Assembly (NCBI GenBank): GCA_030065195.1
Contig: JASJDE010000018.1
Span: 1-43,433, forward strand
Direction: 5' to 3'
From: Erythrobacter sp.
GTDB taxonomy: Bacteria > Pseudomonadota > Alphaproteobacteria > Sphingomonadales > Sphingomonadaceae
DNA: 43,433 bases
How positions within the stretch are numbered: the stretch's first letter is position 1; each line of letters begins with the position of its first letter. The notes beneath the pieces are model-generated. The model did not search any database and had not been told where the DNA came from. It saw only the letters and a program-made list of their open reading frames with translations. A program made the translations under genes and the position numbers. This document shows, piece after piece, positions 32,678-40,894 of this stretch.

Positions 32678-33291
32678 CCCTTGGCTGCTACACCCTTGCC
32701 CGCTGCGACATCGTCAAGCTCTTCCAGGATGGCGCGGTGCGCGGTGTCATCTTCGATCGAGCGCTGAGGGATGTTGCCTTCGGCCAGCATCGAGTTAAGC
32801 GCTGCGCGGGCACGTCCGACGCGGCTTTTGATGGTGCCCACCGCACAGCCGCAGATCTGGGCTGCCTCTTCATAGGAGAACCCGCCAGCTCCCACCAGCA
32901 GGAGTGCCTCGCGACGCTCCGGCGGAAGAGTCAGCAGCGCCCGGTGCATGTCGGAAAGATGGATCGGCTCTTCCTGGCCGGCCGGGGCAGTCAATATGCG
33001 CTCGGCGACGCCCTCATCATATTCGCCGCGAAACCGGTTCCGGCGCATATCCGTCAGGTAGGCGTTGCGGAGTATAACGAACGTCCAGGCCCGCATCGAC
33101 GTGCCCGGTTCGAATCGGTCTTGCGCCGCCCATGCCTTGAGCAAAGCCTCCTGCACCAAATCGTCGGCCATATCCGGGCGTCCGCACAATCCACGCGCAA
33201 ATGCACGAAGGTGCGGGACCACTTCAGTGAGTTCGCGCTTGAACGCGGCCTTTTCGCTGGCCGAACGTTTCGGAGGTCCGTCGTCTGCCAT
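32674..33291 (-). CDS. ecfG: general stress sigma factor EcfG
   Basis: A 205-aa ECF sigma factor of the EcfG group that directs RNA polymerase to GGAAC-N16/17-CGTT promoters. Region 2 is LRAFARGLCGRPDMADDLVQEALLKAWAAQDRFEPGTSMRAWTFVILRNAYLTDMRR; region 4 is ALLTLPPERREALLLVGAGGFSYEEAAQICGCAVGTIKSRVGRARAAL. Its ATG shares one base with the NepR stop (TGATG), so the two are translated together. NepR holds it inactive until PhyR is phosphorylated. The 3' end overlaps the convergent transporter by 4 bp. Confidence 0.96.
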   Translation of the reverse strand: MADDGPPKRSASEKAAFKRELTEVVPHLRAFARGLCGRPDMADDLVQEALLKAWAAQDRFEPGTSMRAWTFVILRNAYLTDMRRNRFRGEYDEGVAERILTAPAGQEEPIHLSDMHRALLTLPPERREALLLVGAGGFSYEEAAQICGCAVGTIKSRVGRARAALNSMLAEGNIPQRSIEDDTAHRAILEELDDVAAGKGVAAKG

Positions 33292-33509
33292 CAGGGCGCG
33301 TTATCACCGTGGTCGGCACGGGCAGAGCCGGACGAAGCACCCGTATCGTCTAGCTTGTCCAGAAGATCCTTGAATGCGTCGGGAAGGGGCTCCTCAACGA
33401 CCGAATCATACAGCTGCTTCAATCCATTCGCCCAGTCAGGAGGCTGCATATCGGGCGAGTCCGTTTCATTCCCCGGTATGCGCTCGCTGGATTTCTTGCT
33501 GGATGTCAT
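33291..33509 (-). CDS. nepR: anti-sigma factor NepR
   Basis: A 72-aa protein that binds EcfG and is displaced by PhyR. The diagnostic helix motif is NGLKQLYDSVVEEPLPDAFKDLLDKLD (residues about 28-54) flanked by disordered, polar ends, as in the family. No strong ribosome-binding site precedes ATG 33509. It is first in the nepR-ecfG operon, which has a consensus EcfG promoter about 95 bp upstream, making a positive feedback loop. Confidence 0.95.
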   Translation of the reverse strand: MTSSKKSSERIPGNETDSPDMQPPDWANGLKQLYDSVVEEPLPDAFKDLLDKLDDTGASSGSARADHGDNAP

Positions 33510-33601
33510 ACGCTCGCTTGACCACCTCGTCCCTCGATCTCGCGTCCCGAGCGCGAGTATCCATTTGTCGATATAGCGACGATTGTTGATCGGGCAAAAT
33601 G

Positions 33602-33628
33602 GGAACGAACAAGTGGTTGCTCGGTTCC
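33602..33628. promoter_or_regulatory. overlapping bidirectional EcfG-type promoter
   Basis: Reading the minus strand, GGAAC (33628-33624) is followed after exactly 16 bp by CGTT (33607-33604), a perfect EcfG promoter for nepR-ecfG. Reading the plus strand, GGAAC (33602-33606) is followed after 16 bp by GGTT (33623-33626), one base off consensus, for the HWE kinase gene. Each strand's -35 overlaps the other's -10, so the element is nearly symmetric. The plus promoter lies downstream of an ATG at 33599, which argues that the kinase starts at 33656. Confidence 0.8.
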
Positions 33629-33655
33629 CTCAAACACCCGGGGATGGTGGGGGTC

Positions 33656-35329
33656 ATGACTGAAAACGCGAATCAAAACCTGGAGGCACCCGCTGTCAGT
33701 CGTTCGCGACGGTGGCTAATCCTCTTCCCTCGCGCGGTTCCTGTAGCGATATTCCTCGCCATTGCGGCCATCACGGCTTTGAGCGTTTATGCGATCGAGA
33801 GCAATGCGCGGGCCCGGGAGAAGGCCCAAATCGGCGATTATGCCCGATCTGTTGCAAGCGCGCTGGAAAGGCGTGGTAGCAGCTATTCGTCCTATATCCG
33901 CGCCGGCGCGGCCTTCTTTTCTAGCTTCGATGAGGTCCGCCCCCGGATGTTCCGCCAGTTCGTCGCCGAATTGAGGCTCGATGTCGAGTATCGCGGGGCA
34001 GAGGGAATTGGCTGGATCGAAGTGGTCCAGCCCGGCGAAGTTGCCGAATATCTCGATCGGCAACGCGGCGATCAGTCGTCCTTTCAGGATATTAGACCGC
34101 AGATCGGCTCAGCTGGCGAAGCGCTCGCCCCCGTTACCTATTTTTCCCCCGACACTGCGCGCAATCGCCGCGCGCTCGGATTCGATATGTATTCCGATCC
34201 TGTGCGGGCGGCAGCGCTTGAAGAGGCGCGACGCACCGTGCGCCCCACCGCATCCGGCCGTGTGGTCCTGGCGCAGGAAGGAGTAGGCGAAACGCCGGGC
34301 TTCGTCGTCTTTATGCCGGTCTACAAACCGATCGACAGCGACCAACGGCTTGCCGGATTCGTCTACAGCCCGTTCAATGCCGAGCGTTTTCTGGACTCTG
34401 CCATCGATCTGTCGGAGCCAACCGAATTCGGCGTTAAGTTGTATGACGGAGCCGCCAGTCTCGAGAACCTGCTGGTGTCACGCGGTCTCGATAGCGAACA
34501 TCATCGCCGCGTCGAACAACCCGTTACGATAGCCAACCGACAGTTGCTGCTGGTGGTCGAAGCGCCGCATGCACGCACTCTGGCACCGCTTTCCATGGTT
34601 ACATTGATGTTCGGCATCGCTGTCGCGAGTCTGTTGATGCTGCTTGCGCGCCTCCTGACCCGGCAAGCTGCCGAGGACCAGGCGCGGCTGGAATTCTTCG
34701 AGGAGCAGTATTCGATCCGCAATTCGTTGACCCGAGAACTCAATCACAGGGTCAAGAACACGCTGGCCAATGTGCTTTCGATCATGTCGCTTACGCGTCG
34801 GAGAACGACCGATCTCGATGAATTTGCCGACAGCCTCGAGGGGCGCATTCGCGCTCTGTCCGCCACGCACGACCTGCTTACTCGGTCCGATTGGGGCACC
34901 ATCCCGCTGCAAGCCGTAATCGAAGCCGAATTGCAGCATTTCAAAGTTGCCAGCGAGCAGTCCGTGACGCTCGACGGGCCTCACGTCGATCTCGCACCAA
35001 ACAACGCCCTGTCATTCGGCCTTGCGATCCATGAATTGGCGACCAATGCCGCGAAATACGGGGCCTTGAGTGTGCCCGGCGGCTCGGTGTTCGTGAATTG
35101 GGAACTGACTGACGACGATCTGGCCGAAGTTGAATGGCGCGAGCGTCAAGGACCTACAGTGAGCGAATCACGCAAGCGCGGGTTTGGGACCGAGCTGATC
35201 GAAAAGATCGTCGCACACGAGCTACGGCAACCGGTGCAACTGGATTTCGATCCGAAGGGCGTGCGGTGCCTGCTCAGGGTGCCCATTCGCAGGCTGGGCG
35301 ATTTCCAGATTCGGGCCGACGAGCAGTAA
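33656..35329 (+). CDS. CHASE-domain HWE-family sensor histidine kinase of the GSR
   Basis: A 557-aa kinase. A membrane helix (about residues 21-45), a periplasmic CHASE-type domain (RRGSSYSSYIRAGAAFFSSFDEVRPRMFRQFV... GIGWIEVVQPGEVAEYL), and a second helix (near 320) precede the HWE catalytic part: RELNHRVKNTLANVLS with phosphoacceptor His364, HELATNAAKYGALS and the W-x-E motif VEWRERQGP. Such kinases phosphorylate PhyR-type regulators. ATG 33656 follows GGTGGGGGTC; ATG 33599 is possible but would put the promoter inside the gene. It is divergent from nepR-ecfG and converges on phyR. Its ligand is unknown. Confidence 0.92.
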   Translation: MTENANQNLEAPAVSRSRRWLILFPRAVPVAIFLAIAAITALSVYAIESNARAREKAQIGDYARSVASALERRGSSYSSYIRAGAAFFSSFDEVRPRMFRQFVAELRLDVEYRGAEGIGWIEVVQPGEVAEYLDRQRGDQSSFQDIRPQIGSAGEALAPVTYFSPDTARNRRALGFDMYSDPVRAAALEEARRTVRPTASGRVVLAQEGVGETPGFVVFMPVYKPIDSDQRLAGFVYSPFNAERFLDSAIDLSEPTEFGVKLYDGAASLENLLVSRGLDSEHHRRVEQPVTIANRQLLLVVEAPHARTLAPLSMVTLMFGIAVASLLMLLARLLTRQAAEDQARLEFFEEQYSIRNSLTRELNHRVKNTLANVLSIMSLTRRRTTDLDEFADSLEGRIRALSATHDLLTRSDWGTIPLQAVIEAELQHFKVASEQSVTLDGPHVDLAPNNALSFGLAIHELATNAAKYGALSVPGGSVFVNWELTDDDLAEVEWRERQGPTVSESRKRGFGTELIEKIVAHELRQPVQLDFDPKGVRCLLRVPIRRLGDFQIRADEQ

Positions 35330-35340
35330 GCCTGCAGAAT

Positions 35341-36135
35341 TCAATCGAGTGGCCGGCTGGATCCGAAAAACAGTGCCTGGCTGATGGCGGCGCGCACCGT
35401 TCGCTCTTCGAATGGCTTGGTGACGAGATAGGTCGGTTCCGGGCGGTCTCCGGTTAGGAGCCGCTCCGGGAATGCGGTAATGAAGATAACCGGCACGCTG
35501 CCGATGGCGAGAATATCGTCGACTGCATCGAGACCGGAGGAACCGTCGGCCAGTTGTATGTCCGCAAGCACAAGCCCCGGATTTCCCTTGGCTACGATTT
35601 CCTGGGCCTGGGTGCGAGTGGCGGCAGTGCCATAGATTTCGTGGCCCAGGGACTGGACCATATCTTCAAGCTGCATCGAGATCAGCGGCTCGTCTTCGAT
35701 AATCAGCACCGAGGTTGCTTGTTCGCGATCGATTTCGCTGACCGCCTCATTGACGAGAGCTTCGATCTCGGCGGGTTTGAGATCCATGATTTCCGCTGCC
35801 TGGACAACGGTGAAATCCTCAAGCGTCGTGAGAAGCAATGCCTGTCTATTGAGCGGTGTTATGGCTCCGAGCCGATCCTGAGCGCCGAGTTCGTGTTCGC
35901 TCGGGCTCTCGTTTCCGTCTTCGATCTGGAGATAGGCGCTCGACCAGACTTTGTTGAAAGCACGGTAGAGCGGGATCCGTCCGCCATCGAGCGACGCCTT
36001 CAGGTCTTCGTCCTCCAAGACGGCTTCGAGCGTCGCCCTTACGAACGCATCGCCGGTTCCCTGCGAACCGGTCAGCGCTCGCGCATAGCGGCGCAGGAAA
36101 GGAAGGCTTGTTGCTACCTGTTGACCCAGATTCAT
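35341..36135 (-). CDS. phyR: PhyR anti-anti-sigma response regulator
   Basis: A 264-aa protein that sequesters NepR when phosphorylated. Residues 1-135 are a sigma-like domain (regions resembling ECF sigma-2 and sigma-4: LPFLRRYARALTGSQGTGDAFVRATLEAVL and LNRQALLLTTLEDFTVVQAAEIMDLKPAEIEALVNEA) and residues 140-264 a receiver domain (VLIIEDEP, phosphoacceptor Asp192 in LVLADIQ, Thr220, Lys240). ATG 36135 follows AAGGAACG. It converges on the kinase with 11 bp between stops. I find no EcfG consensus promoter directly upstream. Confidence 0.95.
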   Translation of the reverse strand: MNLGQQVATSLPFLRRYARALTGSQGTGDAFVRATLEAVLEDEDLKASLDGGRIPLYRAFNKVWSSAYLQIEDGNESPSEHELGAQDRLGAITPLNRQALLLTTLEDFTVVQAAEIMDLKPAEIEALVNEAVSEIDREQATSVLIIEDEPLISMQLEDMVQSLGHEIYGTAATRTQAQEIVAKGNPGLVLADIQLADGSSGLDAVDDILAIGSVPVIFITAFPERLLTGDRPEPTYLVTKPFEERTVRAAISQALFFGSSRPLD

Positions 36136-36288
36136 GACGTTCCTTGCTTTCTCGCGAGCGAATGAATTGCTCCGCGGTATGTAACGATTCGAGGCCATAG
36201 CGCCAGATCGCGCAACCGTCGCCCCATCGCGCAAAATCGCTGATGAAAGGCTGGTCCCGTTCGGCTCAAGAAAAAATTCGAAATGTCG

Positions 36289-36313
36289 GGAACCGCCTTT
36301 CCAGACGTGCATT
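36289..36313 (+). promoter_or_regulatory. EcfG-like promoter of candidate small RNA
   Basis: GGAAC (36289-36293) and CATT (36310-36313) are spaced by exactly 16 bp, one base off the EcfG consensus CGTT. The position would start transcription near 36319, just before the hairpin and terminator described below. Confidence 0.5.
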
Positions 36314-36318
36314 TCTTC

Positions 36319-36406
36319 TTTGTCACCGCCGAGACCCCCCTCCCGTCCAAGCGGCTGGTGATACGATCCCGAAAGGCCTCCACTTTTCCGAGTGGAGGCC
36401 TTTTTT
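36319..36406 (+). ncRNA. candidate small regulatory RNA of the GSR locus
   Basis: The predicted transcript is about 88 nt. It starts a few bases after the EcfG-like -10, folds into a hairpin at 36323-36361 (TCACCGCCG pairing with CGGCTGGTGA, one bulged C), and ends in the terminator at 36372-36406. The 20-nt hairpin loop is rich in C (a run of six C, then TCCC), an anti-Shine-Dalgarno-like sequence of the kind used by many alphaproteobacterial trans-acting small RNAs. No ORF with a ribosome-binding site is present. This is a structural inference; expression is untested. Confidence 0.5.
36372..36406 (+). terminator. strong intrinsic terminator
   Basis: AAAGGCCTCCACT (36372-36384) pairs perfectly with AGTGGAGGCCTTT (36391-36403) across a 6-nt loop, and is followed by T residues to 36406. 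It is plus-strand oriented; the minus-strand side lacks a good T tract. No plus-strand protein gene precedes it, which is why a small RNA is proposed. Confidence 0.85.
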
Positions 36407-36443
36407 CTTTGGCGGCTGACACAGGGTCATGCTCAGTATCCTG

Positions 36444-37613
36444 TCAACCGATGGGTTTCTCGTAGATCGCATATTCCCGATTGATACTGCTTTCTATCGT
36501 GTCCGCGATCGCCACCATTCCCTGATTGTCTTCGAGGATCCACCCGATCTCGCCACGTTTGGAATGGAACTTCTCGGCCGCTTCGGTCCGGATGTAGCTG
36601 ATCATCATGAAAGCGAGCTGGCTCGCCATCCGCGAATTGTGGAATTCTTTCAGGACACCCATCAATGGCACCCGCATACCTGAGCCCTTTGGACGTCTGA
36701 GCCACCGCAGCATGTGGAACCAACCGAACGGAAATAGCTTGCCGTCGATCTTGGCGAGAACGTGGTTCAAGTCGGGGAAAGTCAGCATGAACGCCACTGG
36801 TTTTCCGTCGACTTCGGCGATCATGTTCAGCTCTTCATGGATAATCGGCTTCAGCTTCTTACCGGCATAGGCGACTTCGTCCGGCGTGAACGGCACAAAG
36901 CCCCAGTTATCGGACCATGCATCGTTGAGGATCGAAAGGACGATCTCGGCCTCTTCATCCCAACGCGCCTTGTTAACCCGGCGCACGTTGATCCGGCTAT
37001 TGCGTTCGCCCGATTTGACGATCCGCTGCACCAGCGGAGGGAACTCTTCGCTGATGTCGAGATCGTAGGTGTAGAGCGTCTTGGCGAGAGAAAATTCCGC
37101 GTTTTCGATCCACGGCTGGTACGCGCTTGGATGATGTCCCATCATGACCATCGGAGAATGGTCATGGCCTTTGATCAGCAAGCCGGGTTCCTCCCACATC
37201 GCCATGGAGATTGGACCGAGAACGCGTGTCATGCCGTGTTGTTTCAGCCACTCTTCGGCCGTTTGCAGGAGAACGCGTCCGATCGCTTCGTCCTCTGCGT
37301 CGAAATAGCCAAACATTCCTGTGCCCGGCCCAAAGCCTTGTTCCGGCGATGCAGCCAGCGCCAGCTCGTCGATATGCGCGGCAATGCGACCGACGGCCTT
37401 CCCATTCCGGTGCGCGATAAAAAGCTGTGCCTTTGCATGGCCGAACAGCGGGTTCTTGCCCGGATCGACCAATTCGAGCTGCTCGCTTCGCAATTGCGGC
37501 ACCGAATGTTCCAGCCGCGCGGCAAAGTCGCGACCGAGATCGACGAAGCGTGCCCTCCCTTTCTTGTCGCTCACCGCCTCAATGCTTATCTGCGCATCCG
37601 CCACGCTAGCCAT
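36444..37613 (-). CDS. GNAT-like protein of unknown function (sphingomonad type)
   Basis: A 389-aa soluble protein. Residues about 60-170 look like a divergent GNAT fold (AKAQLFIAHRNGKAVGRIAAHIDE, GMFGYFDAEDEAIGRVLLQTAEEWLKQHG), with PISMAMWEEPGLLIKG after it. The C-terminal half repeats GNAT-like features, so a tandem domain is possible. I recognise the broad type from alphaproteobacterial genomes, where the annotation is uninformative. ATG 37613 is chosen at MASVADAQIS. It is divergent from the second desaturase. Confidence 0.65.
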   Translation of the reverse strand: MASVADAQISIEAVSDKKGRARFVDLGRDFAARLEHSVPQLRSEQLELVDPGKNPLFGHAKAQLFIAHRNGKAVGRIAAHIDELALAASPEQGFGPGTGMFGYFDAEDEAIGRVLLQTAEEWLKQHGMTRVLGPISMAMWEEPGLLIKGHDHSPMVMMGHHPSAYQPWIENAEFSLAKTLYTYDLDISEEFPPLVQRIVKSGERNSRINVRRVNKARWDEEAEIVLSILNDAWSDNWGFVPFTPDEVAYAGKKLKPIIHEELNMIAEVDGKPVAFMLTFPDLNHVLAKIDGKLFPFGWFHMLRWLRRPKGSGMRVPLMGVLKEFHNSRMASQLAFMMISYIRTEAAEKFHSKRGEIGWILEDNQGMVAIADTIESSINREYAIYEKPIG

Positions 37614-37704
37614 CCCGTATTGCGTTAGATCAATGCGTGTGTGTCGCCCCGAGCCGATACGCGCAACCCAGTCGATTACTCTTGCCAACAAGACGCATTT
37701 GTCT

Positions 37705-37730
37705 CGCCCTTGCATTTTGCTGTAAGGGCG
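37705..37730 (+). other. hairpin in leader of second desaturase
   Basis: CGCCCTT (37705-37711) pairs with AAGGGCG (37724-37730) across a 12-nt loop, 17 bp upstream of the desaturase start codon. It may be a leader structure or chance. Confidence 0.35.
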
Positions 37731-37747
37731 CAGCCGAGAACAGAACG

Positions 37748-38842
37748 ATGAACGTACAACAAAGCCTAGATCCAGCGACTGGGACCTCCCGTGACGGCGG
37801 CCCGGCAACGCGTGCGCAGTTCCAGACGCAGGACGACAAGGACATGCTGCGCGCGGCGCGCGATCTGACCAAGGATCTGGGTGAGGCGAAGCCCGGTATC
37901 TACTGGCCCGATATGCTGGTCTCGACCGCAATCGGATATGCCGGGATCGCGACTGCGATCCTCTCCGACAGCATTGCTATCGCCGTAGTCTCGGGCATTC
38001 TCGCGGCGCTCGCATTGTATCGTTCGCTCATGTTCATCCACGAACTGACGCACATCAAGAAAGATGCACTTCCCGGATTCCGTCTGGGCTGGAACCTGAT
38101 GGTCGGAGTACCGATGCTGACGCCCAGCTTCATGTATGAGGGCGTGCATGTGATCCATCACAAGCGCACGCAATACGGCACGATCGAAGATCCGGAATAC
38201 CTTCCACTTGCGCTGATGAAACCGTGGAGCCTGCCGCTCTTCGTCCTTATCGCATTGCTCGCACCCGCCGCGCTCTTGGTGCGCTTCGGCATCCTTGTGC
38301 CGCTCGGCGTCGTGATCCCGCCAATCCGCAAATTGGTGTGGGAGCGATTCTCGTCGCTATCGATCAATCCCGACTTCCGTCGCAAACGGCCCACCGGCGA
38401 TTTTCGCAAACGCGTATTCTGGCAGGAAGCCGGGGCAAGCGTTTGGGCCCTTACGCTGTTCGCCAGCACGTTTGCGATCGGGTGGCGGCCTTTGCTGATA
38501 GCACTGGCAGTCGCTTCGCTCACTGCGGTGCTCAACCAGCTACGCACACTGGTCGCGCATCTGTGGGAAAACGAGGGTGAACCGATGACGGTCACCGCGC
38601 AGTATTTGGACAGCGTCAATGTGCCGCCACCTGGGGTCGCCGCAGAGATCTGGGCTCCGGTAGGCCTGCGCTACCACGCGCTGCATCACCTGATGCCGTC
38701 GATGCCCTATCATGACCTGCCTGAAGCGCATCGACGTTTGGCAAAGGAGCTGGGCACGGGCTCGACTTACGAGGGTGCAAACCATCCCGGCATGTTGCCG
38801 CTGGTGGGAAGGATTGCTCGCAGCACGATGATGCGCGGCTAA
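37748..38842 (+). CDS. fatty-acid desaturase family protein
   Basis: A 364-aa integral membrane di-iron enzyme. Three histidine clusters are HELTH (in FIHELTHIKKD), HVIHHKRTQYG and HALHHLMPSMPYH, with membrane segments around them. The first 50 residues are hydrophilic. ATG 37748 gives MNVQQSLDPATG after GAGAAC. It is not close to the first desaturase (4237-5124), so the two are separate families with different substrates. An acyl-lipid or lipid-linked role is likely, but the substrate is unknown. Confidence 0.87.
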   Translation: MNVQQSLDPATGTSRDGGPATRAQFQTQDDKDMLRAARDLTKDLGEAKPGIYWPDMLVSTAIGYAGIATAILSDSIAIAVVSGILAALALYRSLMFIHELTHIKKDALPGFRLGWNLMVGVPMLTPSFMYEGVHVIHHKRTQYGTIEDPEYLPLALMKPWSLPLFVLIALLAPAALLVRFGILVPLGVVIPPIRKLVWERFSSLSINPDFRRKRPTGDFRKRVFWQEAGASVWALTLFASTFAIGWRPLLIALAVASLTAVLNQLRTLVAHLWENEGEPMTVTAQYLDSVNVPPPGVAAEIWAPVGLRYHALHHLMPSMPYHDLPEAHRRLAKELGTGSTYEGANHPGMLPLVGRIARSTMMRG

Positions 38843-38861
38843 TCCCGGCTCTGGCCAAGTC

Positions 38862-39182
38862 CTAGTCGGCCCTTTGCACTTTTGAGCCCTTTGGCGGACG
38901 TTGGCCTTCGGTGCTCCCTCCACTCTGCATGGCATTCGAGCCGGACTCGCCCGAACCTGCGATACCGGTCTCGCCTCGGCCGCCCAAGTCGCCGGTCGTG
39001 CCGGAATAGGGCGTTGCATCGTCGCTCGGCCCCTCGCTGACCACTTCGTCTTCATCGCCTGTCTCGGTTTCTTGAGCGGCGACACTGTCATTGCTTGATC
39101 CTTCAGCCTCTTCCGGTTCGGTGTTGCAGGCAGCCAGTCCGATCGTAAGCGCGGCAAGCACAATCGGCGTGAGGCGATTCAT
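38862..39182 (-). CDS. small acidic lipoprotein
   Basis: A 106-aa protein. The signal MNRLTPIVLAALTIGLAAC is a lipobox signal, with lipidated Cys19. The remainder is low complexity, rich in Glu, Ser, Gly, Asp and Thr (EPEEAEGSSNDSVAAQETETGDEDE) with a basic end (RPPKGSKVQRAD). ATG 39182 follows AAGGAGAT, a strong site. No domain recognised. It probably tethers to the outer membrane with a flexible tail. Confidence 0.75.
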   Translation of the reverse strand: MNRLTPIVLAALTIGLAACNTEPEEAEGSSNDSVAAQETETGDEDEVVSEGPSDDATPYSGTTGDLGGRGETGIAGSGESGSNAMQSGGSTEGQRPPKGSKVQRAD

Positions 39183-39254
39183 GGCGTGATCTCCTTGGCT
39201 CATATGGCAAGCATAGCGCGTGCCGGGTGGTGCGCAAAACGCACGGTTCTGCGA

Positions 39255-39782
39255 TCAGTCGAGGAAGTTTATCATTGCACAACGACGTTCGACGGGAAGT
39301 CCGTTAGCGGATTCCGATGAGAGAACACCGGCCAATCGGGGATGAGCGTCCAACGCGAGGACTTCTTCAAAGCCGAGCCGAGCGTAGAAAGGCGCGTTCC
39401 AAGGCACGTCGCGAAAGGTCGTGAGGACGAGTGCCGTGAAGCCGGAATTGCGGGCATCGATCATGCAGGCGCGAACCAATCCCGAACCGATACCGCTTCG
39501 TTGAAAGTCGGGATCCACATCCAGCTCCCAGATATGCAGTTCGCGACCGAACGGCTCGTTAACCAGAAAGCCGGCCATCCTCTCACCGACATGGGCCACC
39601 AGTGAATGGCCTTTGCGGATGAAACGTTTCAAATCGTCGACCGCCGTGATGTCTTCGGGATCGAGCGTCTCGAGCCCTTCCTGTGTCTTGAACAGTGTGG
39701 CGGCCGCGCGCTCGATCGCAGGCATGCCGTCTGCGTCTCCAGGGCGCGCCAATCGCAGCGACCAATCGTTTGGGTCCGTCAT
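39255..39782 (-). CDS. GNAT-family N-acetyltransferase
   Basis: A 175-aa acetyltransferase with the acetyl-CoA block LDVDPDFQRSGIGSGLVRACMIDARNSGFTALVLTTFRDVPWNAPFYARLGFEEV. Its ATG overlaps the lptG stop by 4 bp, so it is the last gene of the lptF-lptG series. The target is unknown; similarity to GNATs that modify small amines or protein N-termini is not informative. Confidence 0.88.
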   Translation of the reverse strand: MTDPNDWSLRLARPGDADGMPAIERAAATLFKTQEGLETLDPEDITAVDDLKRFIRKGHSLVAHVGERMAGFLVNEPFGRELHIWELDVDPDFQRSGIGSGLVRACMIDARNSGFTALVLTTFRDVPWNAPFYARLGFEEVLALDAHPRLAGVLSSESANGLPVERRCAMINFLD

Positions 39783-40876
39783 TCCTCGGTCCGGATCAGC
39801 ACGGTCTCACCCACCAGCATGAACAAAAGGAAAGGTGCCCAGGCGGCCAGGAAAGGCGGATATCCGCCAAAACTGCCCATCGCCAGCGCCGCGTTGTCGA
39901 CCACGAAATAGGCAAATCCCAAAGCCATCCCGATGATCGCGCGCACAAACAGCTGGCCCGATCGGGCAAGGCCGAACGCCGCGATCGATCCGAGCAAGGG
40001 CATCAGGAAGGCCGAAAGCGGGCCGGAAATCCTGTGCCACCATTTCGCGCGCATTTCGGTCGTTCGTCGGCCTACTGCGTCGAATGCGTCGATGGTCTCC
40101 GACAGCTCAAAGAACGACTGGGCATCGGGATCGACCGACTGCAAATCGATCTGTTCGGGTGTCAGGCCTTCGCCAACAACCATCTCTTCGATGGCTTCGG
40201 TCTCGGCGCTTCCGACGTCGAAGCGGACCGGGTTTGCCAGCTTCCAGCCCGGAGCGGCGTAGGTCGCTCCCGTGGCCTTGATCTGCTTGCTGATGATCCC
40301 GCCCGGCGCGCGTTCGTACCAGGTAACGTCGTCGAGCTCGATCGCCTCGCCCGAACCCACCAATGAAGACGCAGTGAGGATATTCGTTCCGTCCGTCAGG
40401 TAGACGTTGGCGCGGACACCGGTCTCCTCGGGAATGGCGCCGTAGTCGACCGCTTCCCAAGCCTTCAGCGTCGCAGTGGCGCGGGTAACGATTCTCTCGT
40501 TGAAAGCGAAGCTAACCAGCGCGACCGCGCCGGCCGTCAACAGCAAGGGCGCGAGGACCTGGTGTGCCGAAAGCCCCGCCGCTTTCATCGCCACCACCTC
40601 GCTATTCTGGTTGAGCGTCACCAGTGTAATCAAGGTCGCCAGCAACACCGAGTAGGGCAGGAATCGTGCAATTAGCTGCGGTATCCGCAGACTCGCATAC
40701 TTGATAATCTCGGCCTGGCCGTTCCCTTCGGGTTCCAGGATCTTGCCGGTCGAGCCGAGCAGGTCGAGCGCCATCAGCACGAGCACAAGCATCACCAGCA
40801 CCGCAAGGATGCGGACGATGAACATCTGCGCGAGATACCAGGTCAGCGTGCGCGAAGGGAAAAAGTCGAGCTGCAT
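39779..40876 (-). CDS. lptG: LPS export ABC transporter permease LptG
   Basis: A 365-aa inner-membrane permease of the LptB2FG complex that extracts lipopolysaccharide. It has the N-terminal helix pair (SRTLTWYLAQMFIVRILAVLVMLVLVLMALDLLG), the coupling region LNQNSEVVAMKAAGLSAHQVL, a periplasmic beta-jellyroll region and C-terminal helices. It lies 18 bp downstream of lptF, as usual. The first codon at 40876 is the natural start. Confidence 0.93.
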   Translation of the reverse strand: MQLDFFPSRTLTWYLAQMFIVRILAVLVMLVLVLMALDLLGSTGKILEPEGNGQAEIIKYASLRIPQLIARFLPYSVLLATLITLVTLNQNSEVVAMKAAGLSAHQVLAPLLLTAGAVALVSFAFNERIVTRATATLKAWEAVDYGAIPEETGVRANVYLTDGTNILTASSLVGSGEAIELDDVTWYERAPGGIISKQIKATGATYAAPGWKLANPVRFDVGSAETEAIEEMVVGEGLTPEQIDLQSVDPDAQSFFELSETIDAFDAVGRRTTEMRAKWWHRISGPLSAFLMPLLGSIAAFGLARSGQLFVRAIIGMALGFAYFVVDNAALAMGSFGGYPPFLAAWAPFLLFMLVGETVLIRTEE

Positions 40877-40894
40877 AGGTGGGTGGTGCCAGCC

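Larger units (their letters stand above)
36136..36443. other. 308-bp intergenic region beyond phyR
   Basis: This stretch separates phyR and the minus-strand gene that ends at 36444. It holds no convincing coding sequence. On the plus strand it contains an EcfG-like promoter, a C-rich-loop hairpin and an intrinsic terminator, which together look like a small RNA gene (listed separately). The phyR promoter must lie in its left part. Confidence 0.7.

Noticed and set aside
36283-36465. 60-residue plus-strand ORF across the small RNA candidate and terminator
   Set aside because: It has no ribosome-binding site, runs straight through a strong terminator hairpin and ends inside the next gene. The hairpins explain the sequence better.
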